NCBI RefSeq assembly: GCF_001027285.1
Contig: NZ_CP011509.1
Coordinates: 9,324,501 to 9,388,500, forward strand
Source of the DNA: Archangium gephyra
Lineage (GTDB): Bacteria > Myxococcota > Myxococcia > Myxococcales > Myxococcaceae
DNA: 64,000 nucleotides
Reading direction: 5' to 3'
The notes below the pieces were generated by a model. The model ran no database searches, was not told the origin of the DNA, and saw only the letters and a list, made by a program, of their open reading frames with translations. The first letter of the stretch is position 1; each line of letters begins with the position of its first letter. This document shows, in pieces, positions 16,060 through 22,449 of the stretch. A program made the position numbers and the translations under genes.

Positions 16060-16851
16060 TCACTGCTTGGGGCGGGGCCGGCCCGTGGCGGGAGCGGCAT
16101 CGCCCCGGAGCATGGGCCACACCGCCAGGCCGATGGCGGCCAGGATGATCATCACGGCCACGCCCGCCATCATCCGGAACTGGCTCACGCTGGAGGCCGT
16201 CATCCGCATGCCGAACACGTCCTGCAGGCGGCTCTCCGGGCCCACCTCCGCGTCGGGCGCCAGCGCCGGCGTCAGCAGCACCGTCACCGACGCGGGCTTC
16301 AGCTCCGGCACCGCCGTGGAGACGAACTGCTGCACGTCCTCGCGCTTGATGGGCGACTCGTTCTTGAGGCCCGGCCGGTACTTGATGAACACCGACGCCG
16401 AGGGCTCCGGCTTGTTCTCCGGCTGCGTGAGATCGTTGTTCTCCGGGATCATCACGATGACCCGCGCCTCCAGCACGCCGTCGATCTGATTGAGCGCGTT
16501 GGACACCTCGCCGCCGAGCGCCTTGAGCAACATGGCGCGCTCCTCGGTCGCGGTGGGCACCATGCCGCCCTTGGCGAAGTGGTTCAGGCCCTTCTCCATG
16601 GGCCGCGGCAGCGAGTACGCGCGCAGCAGCTCGGCGGCCTGGGCCGCGTCCGCCTTGGGCACCTGGATCCGGAAGCGCAGCTCGTTGCCACCCTCTTCCT
16701 TCATCTTCGTGGCGGCGATGCCGTTCTTGCTGAGCAGGACGTAGATCTCATTGGCGTCCTGCTCGGTCAGGTCGTGTTGCAGGTCGATGGTGCAGCCGGT
16801 CCCCACCGCGAGAGCGAGGAGGGCGGCGAGCGCGTACGGTCGGAGCGTCAT
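16060..16851 (-). CDS. sctJ: SctJ, inner-membrane ring lipoprotein (YscJ/FliF family)
   Basis: 263 residues. Signal peptide with lipobox VGTGC (Cys 20), then the ring-building motif domains (IDLQHDLTEQDANEIYVLLS; LLKALGGEVSNALNQIDGVL; ARVIVMIPENND) and one C-terminal membrane helix (MMAGVAVMIILAAIGLAVWP). SctJ forms the inner ring of the basal body with SctD, which is not in this window. First gene of the basal-body operon; the preceding 60 bases separate it from the sctI terminator and should hold its promoter. No sigma-28-like box was seen there. Confidence 0.93.
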   Translation of the reverse strand: MTLRPYALAALLALAVGTGCTIDLQHDLTEQDANEIYVLLSKNGIAATKMKEEGGNELRFRIQVPKADAAQAAELLRAYSLPRPMEKGLNHFAKGGMVPTATEERAMLLKALGGEVSNALNQIDGVLEARVIVMIPENNDLTQPENKPEPSASVFIKYRPGLKNESPIKREDVQQFVSTAVPELKPASVTVLLTPALAPDAEVGPESRLQDVFGMRMTASSVSQFRMMAGVAVMIILAAIGLAVWPMLRGDAAPATGRPRPKQ

Positions 16852-16911
16852 GGGCGCCCCTAGCTTAGATGGGCCGACTCCCTCGCAACAAGACCCAACC
16901 CGAAACAGCCT

Positions 16912-16957
16912 GGAAAACGAGGAAGGGCGCCCCCTCGCTTCGAGGAGACGCCCTTCG
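16912..16957 (-). terminator. Terminator after sctI
   Basis: Minus strand: GAAGGGCG and CGCCCTTC form an 8-base stem with further pairing inside (CTCC with GGGG-type pairs), followed by CTCGTTTTCC. It divides the sigma/sctI block from the sctJ operon. Confidence 0.8.
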
Positions 16958-16989
16958 GGGAGCGGAACCGGCCGAGGCCGCCTGCTCGC

Positions 16990-17532
16990 TTACACCTGGG
17001 TCTTCAGCGTGTCCTTCAGACCGCTGGTGGCCTTCTCGACGACCTTGCTCGTCAGGTCCAGCTCCTGCGTGTACTTGTACATGCCGGCCTGGAGCGAGAG
17101 CAGCTCGGCGTTGGAGAACGTCTTTCCGGAGGCGCCGGCCTGGATGAGCTTGTCCATGTTGACCTGGCCCTTCTCCAGCTCGCCCACCACGTGCGACAGC
17201 ATGTTGCCAACCTTGTTGGCCTCCTGCTTGCCGTTGACGGCCTCGGCGCCGCGCGCGGTGGCGGGCTCCTGGCCGGCGGTGTTCACCTTGTTGAGCGCCG
17301 CCTTCTCCGTCTTGTTGACGGACTCGGTGTGGCGGATCTGCTCGGTGCGCTGGGTCGCCTGAGTGGCCTGGGCGGCCTGGACCTGCTCCGGCCCGCCCGC
17401 GGCCTGGGCCTTGTTAGCGAGGGCCGCGTCGAACTTCGAGGCTCCCTGCTTGTTGACCTGCTGCGCGCCCTGATCCTGCAACTTCTGTTGAGCGATCTGC
17501 GCCGCCGAGACGCCGGCCATCGGACCCGCCAT
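16990..17532 (-). CDS. sctI: SctI, T3SS inner rod protein (YscI family)
   Basis: 180 residues. A Gln/Ala/Lys-rich polar first part, then the conserved C-terminal segment ELLSLQAGMYKYTQELDL and SKVVEKATSGLKDTLKTQV, the hallmark of YscI/PrgJ-type rod proteins that link the export gate to the needle. AAGGAGG seven bases before the ATG at 17532 fixes the start. The first 119 bases overlap, in another frame, the 3' end of the sigma factor gene. Members of this family are usually about 80-140 residues, so this one has an extended N-terminus. Confidence 0.85.
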   Translation of the reverse strand: MAGPMAGVSAAQIAQQKLQDQGAQQVNKQGASKFDAALANKAQAAGGPEQVQAAQATQATQRTEQIRHTESVNKTEKAALNKVNTAGQEPATARGAEAVNGKQEANKVGNMLSHVVGELEKGQVNMDKLIQAGASGKTFSNAELLSLQAGMYKYTQELDLTSKVVEKATSGLKDTLKTQV

Positions 17533-18244
17533 GTGATTGCCTCCTTGAATCCTCAGGGGAGGAAGAGTCCTCCTCGTTCAAAAGCTCCTTGAGCCGCTCG
17601 ATGGCCCGCGCGTGCAGCCGCGACGCCCAGCTCTTCGACTGCCCGATCTCCGCGCCCGCCTCTTCCAGCGTCTTGCCCTGGAAGTAGTAACCCTGAAGCA
17701 ACCGGCGCTCCTTCTCCGGCAACTTCTCGATGGCCGCCCTCAACCGCACCCGCTGCTGCTCGAGCTCCAGCCGTTGATCCACCGGCAGGGACTCGTCCGA
17801 GAAGCCCAGCGTGTCCGCACCTTCGAGGCTGGTCGCGAACACCATCGCCAGTCCCGCCACCGCGTTGGAGATCTCCATGACATCATCGTCAATGGACCCC
17901 CCGCGGTTGCCTCCTCCCTGCTCGCGATCCGAAAGATTTCCCAAATAGGCCGTCGCGCGCTCTCCCATGTAGGAGCTGCGCGCGTCGTTGCCCTTGAGAA
18001 TCCCCATCTTGCGCAGGCCGTCGTAGATGGCGCCCTTGATGCGGTAGTGGGCAAACGTGAGGAAGTTGGCCCCCACCTTCGGATCAAAGCGATCCGCCGC
18101 CTCCAGCAGGCCAATCTGGCCGTAGGCGATCAGCTCATCGAGCTCGAGCTGGGCGGAGAACTGCCTGCGGACGGTCGCCGCGAGCGACCGCACGTAGGGG
18201 CCGTACTTCTCCAGCAGGACCTTCTTGTCTTCGCCGAGAGCCAA
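17414..18244 (-). CDS. FliA/WhiG-type (sigma-28-like) RNA polymerase sigma factor
   Basis: 276 residues. Region 2: LELDELIAYGQIGLLEAADR and FLTFAHYRIKGAIYDGLRKM, the FliA/WhiG pattern of group 3 sigma factors. Region 3 is less clear. Region 4: AAIEKLPEKERRLLQGYYFQ, GKTLEEAGAEIGQSKSWASR, then a final helix (RLHARAIERLKELL). The last 45 residues after region 4 have no sigma counterpart and come from DNA that overlaps sctI by 119 bases. It lies within the T3SS locus beside a chaperone and the rod gene. The seven sigma-28-like sites found here (five needle copies, 19215-19769 and 28347-28805) are its likely targets. It is a FliA-family member, but whether this organism also makes flagella cannot be judged. 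Confidence 0.85.
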   Translation of the reverse strand: MALGEDKKVLLEKYGPYVRSLAATVRRQFSAQLELDELIAYGQIGLLEAADRFDPKVGANFLTFAHYRIKGAIYDGLRKMGILKGNDARSSYMGERATAYLGNLSDREQGGGNRGGSIDDDVMEISNAVAGLAMVFATSLEGADTLGFSDESLPVDQRLELEQQRVRLRAAIEKLPEKERRLLQGYYFQGKTLEEAGAEIGQSKSWASRLHARAIERLKELLNEEDSSSPEDSRRQSHGGSDGRRLGGADRSTEVAGSGRAAGQQAGSLEVRRGPR

Positions 18245-18253
18245 GCGGGGCGC

Positions 18254-18664
18254 TCACTCGGCCTTCGACCACAACCGCTCGAGGGCCTGATTCAGTCGGG
18301 GGTCATCTTGCAAGGCATCGGCGATCTTGCTCGTCAGCGCCGACGACTTCATGCGCAGCTTCTCTTTGAGCACTTCGGCGACGAGCTTCTTGGTCGCCTC
18401 TTCCTTGTTCTTGAAATCCCCGTTCTTGAGCTGTTTGGCGATGGCGAGCGCCTGGGAGGTGATGGGGTCAGCGGCCTGGGGCCCCTGAACGTTGCCGGAG
18501 CCCACGGCTCCAGAGGGGCCCACCAGCCCCGCGGTGCGATCCACCGCGCCACCAAAAGTCGTCGCCCCTGCCTTGCCGGCCGGCGCCTTGCCGGAGGGGC
18601 CCTTGGCGCCTCCAGCCCGTCCCTTTCCGCCCCCTCGTCCAACTCCACCGACCGACATCGGCAT
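18254..18664 (-). CDS. Small basic protein next to the sigma gene, possible anti-sigma factor
   Basis: 136 residues. The first 60 are Gly/Ala/Lys-rich and surely disordered. The last 70 form helices (ALAIAKQLKNGDFKNKEEAT, then KLVAEVLKEKLRMKSSAL). FlgM anti-sigma factors have the same design: an unfolded N-terminus, exported through the flagellum, and C-terminal helices (often with xxGxYxVD...A..LL) that hold sigma-28. LKNGDFKNKEEATKKLV resembles that motif only faintly. The gene is nine bases upstream of the sigma gene, as expected for a sigma/anti-sigma pair. This is inference; a T3SS chaperone or substrate is also possible. Confidence 0.55.
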   Translation of the reverse strand: MPMSVGGVGRGGGKGRAGGAKGPSGKAPAGKAGATTFGGAVDRTAGLVGPSGAVGSGNVQGPQAADPITSQALAIAKQLKNGDFKNKEEATKKLVAEVLKEKLRMKSSALTSKIADALQDDPRLNQALERLWSKAE

Positions 18665-18683
18665 CTCCTTCCGTCAACGCATC

Positions 18684-19121
18684 CTACTTCTTCGCGGCGG
18701 GCGGAGGCAGGGCCCCCGCTTCTTTTGCTTCGATGAGGGCGCGGGCCAGCCGGCCCCCGTCTCCGTCAGAATCCAGATCAATGGCGGCCTTCAGCTCCTT
18801 GAGGGCCTCGGGCACCTTCCCCATGAACAGCAGGGCCTCGCCCACGTGAGCGCGAGGCAGAGCCGAGTTGGGGGCGAGCCGCTGAGCGGCCCGGTAGGCC
18901 TGCAGCGCCTTGTCATGACGGCCCTGGGCGAACTCGAGCGAACCGAGCGCCAGCTGGGGCACCTCGCTCCTGGGCATCAGCACCGCGGCGCCAGCGAAGA
19001 CTTCGCGCGCCTTGTCGAACTGGCCCATGTCCAGCCACAGGTACCCCGCCTCGAGGAGGATCATCGCCTCCCGCCTGGCGAGCGGCACGAGGCTGCCCGA
19101 GATCTCCGAAGTCTCCGCCAT
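18684..19121 (-). CDS. TPR chaperone of the T3SS locus
   Basis: 145 residues made of about three TPR units from residue 17 on (LLEAGYLWLDMGQFDKAREV; LALGSLEFAQGRHDKALQAY; AHVGEALLFMGKVPEALKEL) and a short tail. Small TPR proteins of this size serve as chaperones of needle (YscG/SctG) or translocator proteins (SycD). Its place in the sigma-sctI block, together with the rod/filament-like protein 19215-19769, makes needle, rod or filament subunits the likely clients. The gap to the next gene is 20 bases. Confidence 0.7.
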   Translation of the reverse strand: MAETSEISGSLVPLARREAMILLEAGYLWLDMGQFDKAREVFAGAAVLMPRSEVPQLALGSLEFAQGRHDKALQAYRAAQRLAPNSALPRAHVGEALLFMGKVPEALKELKAAIDLDSDGDGGRLARALIEAKEAGALPPPAAKK

Positions 19122-19153
19122 GTGACGTCTGCTTCCTTTTCCGGCCCGGCCAT

Positions 19154-19179
19154 GGGGAGGACGAGGCCTCGTCCTCCCC
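19154..19179. repeat. 26-base perfect palindrome
   Basis: GGGGAGGACGAGG is followed at once by its reverse complement, with no spacer. It lies between the stop of 19215-19769 and the start of the TPR gene. As RNA it would form a strong hairpin, but no T-run follows on either strand. It may reduce read-through, act as a 3' stabiliser, or bind a dimeric protein. Confidence 0.6.
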
Positions 19180-19214
19180 GGGGCACCGGACCCGTGAGAC
19201 CGCCAGCGCTGGCG

Positions 19215-19769
19215 CTAGCGGATGTTGCCGATGGAGTTCTTCGCCGAGTCGTGCCGGGTCTTCAGCACGTTGGAGATGGTGCTGAACACCTGGTTCTCGC
19301 GCTGCATGGCGACCTGCAGGCCCAGCAGCTTCTTCTGCTCGGTGAACATGCTCTGCATCTCGGGGTTGAACTCGCTGCCCACGCCGCTGCCGCCACCGGG
19401 CATGCTGACCTGGCCGCTGTTGCCGCCCGAGGCGCCCAGGGAGGTGGAGCCCGACACGAGCGCGCTGCCGCCACCGGCGTTGAGCGTGGTGTTCATCGGG
19501 GTGGCGCCGGAGCCCAGGGCCGCGCCGTAGTACGGAGCCGAGCCGGAGCCGCTCGAGTTGTTGAAGGTGGTGAGCGAGGAGACGGCCGCGGACACCACGG
19601 AGCCGCCGGGCACCATGTTGGCCACCACGCCCACGCCGCCAGCCACCATGTTGGCCGCCGTGCCGACACCGTTCTGCACGCGAGCGGCGAAGCTCGTGTC
19701 GGGGGTCACGCGGGCCGTGGTCACGTTGGTGGACATCCGCGGCATGTTCAGGCTGCTGTCGATCTTCAT
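19215..19769 (-). CDS. Rod/filament-like candidate T3SS substrate
   Basis: 184 residues without signal peptide. The first 135 are rich in Ser, Gly, Thr, Ala, Val and Asn with little charge (SAAVSSLTTFNNSSGSGSAP), typical of exported surface or T3SS substrates. The last 50 are an amphipathic helix (SMFTEQKKLLGLQVAMQREN, then a tail ending NSIGNIR) which resembles the C-terminal polymerisation helix of rod, needle and filament subunits; compare the needle tail SVIRNIGG. The gene has its own sigma-28-like promoter site (19842-19868), which groups it with the needle genes. A filament, needle-tip or translocator role is inferred. Confidence 0.65.
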   Translation of the reverse strand: MKIDSSLNMPRMSTNVTTARVTPDTSFAARVQNGVGTAANMVAGGVGVVANMVPGGSVVSAAVSSLTTFNNSSGSGSAPYYGAALGSGATPMNTTLNAGGGSALVSGSTSLGASGGNSGQVSMPGGGSGVGSEFNPEMQSMFTEQKKLLGLQVAMQRENQVFSTISNVLKTRHDSAKNSIGNIR

Positions 19770-19841
19770 GGTTCCTCTCCAGACGATGGAACGGCCAAGG
19801 CTTCGTGGAGCACGGGGGGTCCGGCGCTCCCTTTTCCTGAA

Positions 19842-19868
19842 TTATCGGTGATCGTCCGCCACAGTTGC
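19842..19868 (-). promoter_or_regulatory. Sigma-28-like promoter before the rod/filament-like gene
   Basis: Minus strand: GCAACTGT, 11 bases, ACCGATAA. The second box is identical to the needle promoters and the first shares AACT; the spacer is unrelated, so this is not simply a copy of the repeated DNA. The ATG is 72 bases downstream. Confidence 0.55.
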
Positions 19869-19910
19869 GTCTGATCCACCAGAAAGTCGGTCCGCCCCCA
19901 AAAACTCCAA

Positions 19911-20225
19911 TTATCTCCGGCCCTTACCCTTGGCCTCGGCCACCAGCCGCTCGCGCGTCTCCAGGAGCACGCCGAGCAATTCCTCGGTGCGGGAGATGGC
20001 GGCCTGGACCTTCTTGGCGTGCTCGGCCTTGGGGCCCTTGAGGTTGGCCAGCTCGGTCTTCACCGGGGTGAAGAGGGACTGGACCTCCTCGGAGGAGGCG
20101 GTCTCGATGAAGGACTCGATGGCGGGGAAGGAAGGCGTGGGCAGGGGCTCGGCGACGGGCGCGGGCTGCTGCTTGGACGGGGGAGGCATGGGAGAACGGT
20201 AGGGGAAAACCCCCTCCGGGTTCAA
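19911..20225 (-). CDS. Small T3SS-locus protein of unknown function
   Basis: 104 residues from the ATG at 20225, or 92 from the ATG at 20189 (MPPPSKQQ). A Pro-rich N-terminus, then two likely helices (FIETASSEEVQSLFTPVKTE; HAKKVQAAISRTEELLGVLL) and a basic Gly/Lys/Arg tail. It is the first gene of the minus-strand block. No family was recognised; size and helical make-up would fit a chaperone or regulator. Confidence 0.6.
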   Translation of the reverse strand: MNPEGVFPYRSPMPPPSKQQPAPVAEPLPTPSFPAIESFIETASSEEVQSLFTPVKTELANLKGPKAEHAKKVQAAISRTEELLGVLLETRERLVAEAKGKGRR

Positions 20226-20345
20226 GCCGCCTGCCCTACGAACGAGGCGGCGCGCCAGGAAGAGCCGCCCGGGGAGGGCTCAGGCGCGCTCGATTCCCAG
20301 GGCGTCCCTGGCCGCTACCCAGAGTGCACCTAGCTTTTGCCCAGA

Positions 20346-20374
20346 GGGGGGCACGGCCATGGGGGGCACGGCCA
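20346..20374 (+). repeat. Short tandem duplication before the Gly/Asp-rich gene
   Basis: GGGGGGCACGGCCA occurs twice with one base between. It lies just upstream of the ribosome-binding site of 20396-20998 and may be a recent slip duplication. Confidence 0.6.
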
Positions 20375-20395
20375 CCGCCTCAAGGAGAATCTCAA

Positions 20396-20998
20396 ATGAC
20401 GAAGAAGATCGTGGGTCTGTTCGCGACCGTGGCGCTGATGAGCTCTGGCGTGGCCCTGGCCAACAACGACGACAAGCACAAGGGCCAGCAGAGCCAGACC
20501 AGCGGGCAGCTGGGCAGCGACATCGGTGGCGCGGGCGACCAGGGCCAGATGCAGGGCCAGACCGGCCAGATGGGCCAGTCGGGCCAGATGGGCATGACGG
20601 GCGAGAAGCAGGTCACCGGCACCGTGGTGAAGAGCAGCAAGACCCTGCTCCACCTGCGGACGGACAACGGCATCATCCCCGTGAAGATCGACAACAAGAC
20701 CCAGTTCCAGGATCCGAACGTCAAGAACGTCCAGTCGCTCAAGGAAGGCCAGCAGGTGCGCGCCAGCTTCGACATCAAGGGCACGGACAACGTGGCCAAG
20801 AGCATCTCGCTGGACATGGCGGACACGGGCGGCAGCGGCCTGGAAGGCGACACGGGCATCAACCAGGACCTGGGCGGCTCGGGCCTGGACCAGGACATCA
20901 ACCAGGACAAGGACATGGGCGGTGACGTGGGCGGCTCCGGTGACGTGGGCGGCTCCGGCTCCGGTGACATGGGCGGCTCCGGCGACGTGAAGCACTAG
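20396..20998 (+). CDS. Secreted Gln/Gly/Asp-rich protein with OB-like domain
   Basis: 200 residues. AAGGAGA lies eight bases before the ATG. Signal peptide MTKKIVGLFATVALMSSGVA, then a Gln/Gly/Met-rich linker. A compact beta domain of about 70 residues follows (VTGTVVKSSKTLLHLRTDNG, then IPVKIDNKTQFQD; similar in pattern to DUF5666). The last 65 residues are Gly/Ser/Asp repeats around DxGGSG. Similar small secreted proteins of unknown role are common in myxobacteria; an acidic flexible tail may bind metal or matrix. No enzymatic residues were seen. Confidence 0.8.
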   Translation: MTKKIVGLFATVALMSSGVALANNDDKHKGQQSQTSGQLGSDIGGAGDQGQMQGQTGQMGQSGQMGMTGEKQVTGTVVKSSKTLLHLRTDNGIIPVKIDNKTQFQDPNVKNVQSLKEGQQVRASFDIKGTDNVAKSISLDMADTGGSGLEGDTGINQDLGGSGLDQDINQDKDMGGDVGGSGDVGGSGSGDMGGSGDVKH

Positions 20999-21031
20999 TC
21001 CGCTCCCCAAGTACATGGGAATGGGTACCTC

Positions 21032-21064
21032 GAGCCCGCGGCGCCGCACCGGTGCCGCGGGCTC
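21032..21064 (+). terminator. Strong hairpin after the Gly/Asp-rich gene, possible terminator
   Basis: GAGCCCGCGGC and GCCGCGGGCTC form an 11-base perfect stem with an 11-base loop, 34 bases after the stop codon. There is no clear T-run (CCATCAGTTCATT follows), so termination would be Rho-aided or weak. Confidence 0.5.
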
Positions 21065-21075
21065 CCATCAGTTCA

Positions 21076-21091
21076 TTCAGTATTGACTGAA
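21076..21091. promoter_or_regulatory. Palindromic operator before the GbsR/MarR-type regulator
   Basis: TTCAGT-ATTG-ACTGAA, perfect 6-base arms with a 4-base centre, 27 bases before the ATG of the regulator and overlapping a possible -35 box (TTGACT). It is the likely autoregulatory binding site of that regulator and would control the whole ABC locus downstream. Confidence 0.6.
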
Positions 21092-21118
21092 CGTCCTGAC
21101 GCCCGTAGACGGGTGCGC

Positions 21119-21643
21119 ATGCGTCGGGACGGGTTGAGCGCCGAGGAAGAGCAGTTCATCGAGTCGATGGGCCTGTTCTTCGAGCGCCAGGGCGTGCCGC
21201 GCATCGGCGGCCGCATCCTCGGATTGCTGCTGCTGGCCGAGAAGCCACTCGCGCTGAGCGAGGTCGCCCGGCTGCTGAGGGTGAGTCCGGCCTCGGTCTC
21301 CACCAACGTGCGCCAGCTGCAGGCCAGTGGCCTGGTGGACCCCGCCAGCATCCCGGGGGATCGCCGCCACTACTACGTCTTCAACAGCGCGGGCTGGGAT
21401 CACCGGCTCGAAATGGCCGTCACCGCCATGGACGCCCTGGGACAACTGTGCCAGGACGCACTCGCCATGCCCGGATTGAAGGAGCGCCACAAGCTGCGCG
21501 AGGCGGTGGAGTTCTGCGGCTTCTACCGCCAGGAGCTGGCCGGTGCGGCCAAGCGTTGGCGCGCCCGCTTCGCTCGGAAACCCGGCGGCCAGACCACCCC
21601 TCCCCCGCCCTCCCGGCGTCAGCGCCGGAGCGCTACCCGCTAA
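21119..21643 (+). CDS. GbsR/MarR-family transcriptional regulator
   Basis: 174 residues from the ATG at 21119; a TTG at 21083 in the same frame falls inside the palindrome and is not favoured, and GTG at 21113 is another option. Winged-helix domain: FIESMGLFFERQGVPRIGGR then ILGLLLLAEKPLALSEVARL, recognition helix SPASVSTNVRQLQASGLVD, wing GDRRHYYVF. The N-terminus (GLFFERQGVPRIGGRI) is the GbsR pattern. The C-terminal half is a dimerisation helix followed by a basic, Pro-rich tail. Being 45 bases upstream of the ABC ATPase, it probably represses this operon in response to an exported compound or envelope signal. Confidence 0.85.
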   Translation: MRRDGLSAEEEQFIESMGLFFERQGVPRIGGRILGLLLLAEKPLALSEVARLLRVSPASVSTNVRQLQASGLVDPASIPGDRRHYYVFNSAGWDHRLEMAVTAMDALGQLCQDALAMPGLKERHKLREAVEFCGFYRQELAGAAKRWRARFARKPGGQTTPPPPSRRQRRSATR

Positions 21644-21687
21644 CCTCCCCCACCCCTTCCCCGGTCTCGGAAAGGACCGACCCAGCC

Positions 21688-22449
21688 ATGACCCAGCTCA
21701 CCGCCGTCTCTGGTGCCAACCGGCCCATCGTCTCCCTCACCGACGTCACCAAGACGTACAGCCTGGGCAAGGTGCAGGTGCCCGCGCTCCGGGGCCTGTC
21801 CCTGGAGGTGTACCCCGGCGAGTTCATCTCCATCGCGGGCCCGTCCGGCAGCGGCAAGACGACGGCGCTCAACCTGATTGGCTGCGTGGATACGGCCAGC
21901 TCGGGCGTGGTGAGCGTGGACGGCCAGGACACCAAGACGCTCTCCGAGCGTCAGCTCACGGACCTGCGGCTGCACACCATCGGGTTCATCTTCCAGAGCT
22001 TCAACCTGGTGTCGGTGCTCAGCGTCTACCAGAACGTGGAGTTCCCCCTGCTGCTGCAGCGCAAGCTCAACCCCAAGGAGCGCCAGCAGCGGGTGATGAC
22101 CCTGCTGGAGCAGGTGGGCCTGGACAAGCACTCCAAGCACCGCCCCAACGAGCTGTCCGGCGGCCAGCGCCAGCGCGTGGCGGTGGCGCGCGCGCTCGTC
22201 ACCCGGCCCAAGCTGGTGCTGGCCGACGAGCCCACCGCCAACCTCGACTCCGTCACCGGCCAGAACATCATCGACCTGATGAAGGAGCTCAACCGCAAGG
22301 AGGGCACCACCTTCATCTTCTCCACCCACGACGCCAAGGTGATGAACCACGCGAACGCGGTGGTGCGCCTGGCGGACGGGAAGATCCTCGACCGCATCAC
22401 CCCGGCCGAGGCCCAGAAGGCCATGGCCTCCGGGGCGGAGGGGCACTAG
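21688..22449 (+). CDS. ABC transporter ATP-binding protein (LolD/MacB type)
   Basis: 253 residues. Walker A GPSGSGKTT, Q-loop in FIFQSFNLVSVLSVYQNVEF, signature LSGGQRQRVAVARAL, Walker B LVLADEP and H-loop STHD. The FNL-x-x-x-L-S-V-x-x-N-V pattern is typical of the MacB/LolD/FtsE family, whose ATPases drive FtsX-type permeases for mechanotransmission rather than classic transport. The next gene starts directly after its stop codon. Confidence 0.95.
   Translation: MTQLTAVSGANRPIVSLTDVTKTYSLGKVQVPALRGLSLEVYPGEFISIAGPSGSGKTTALNLIGCVDTASSGVVSVDGQDTKTLSERQLTDLRLHTIGFIFQSFNLVSVLSVYQNVEFPLLLQRKLNPKERQQRVMTLLEQVGLDKHSKHRPNELSGGQRQRVAVARALVTRPKLVLADEPTANLDSVTGQNIIDLMKELNRKEGTTFIFSTHDAKVMNHANAVVRLADGKILDRITPAEAQKAMASGAEGH

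Noticed and set aside
21083-21118. TTG start for the GbsR/MarR-type regulator at 21083
   Set aside because: The codon lies inside the palindrome that looks like the operator. The ATG at 21119 better fits the homologous N-terminus, though GTG at 21113 is possible.
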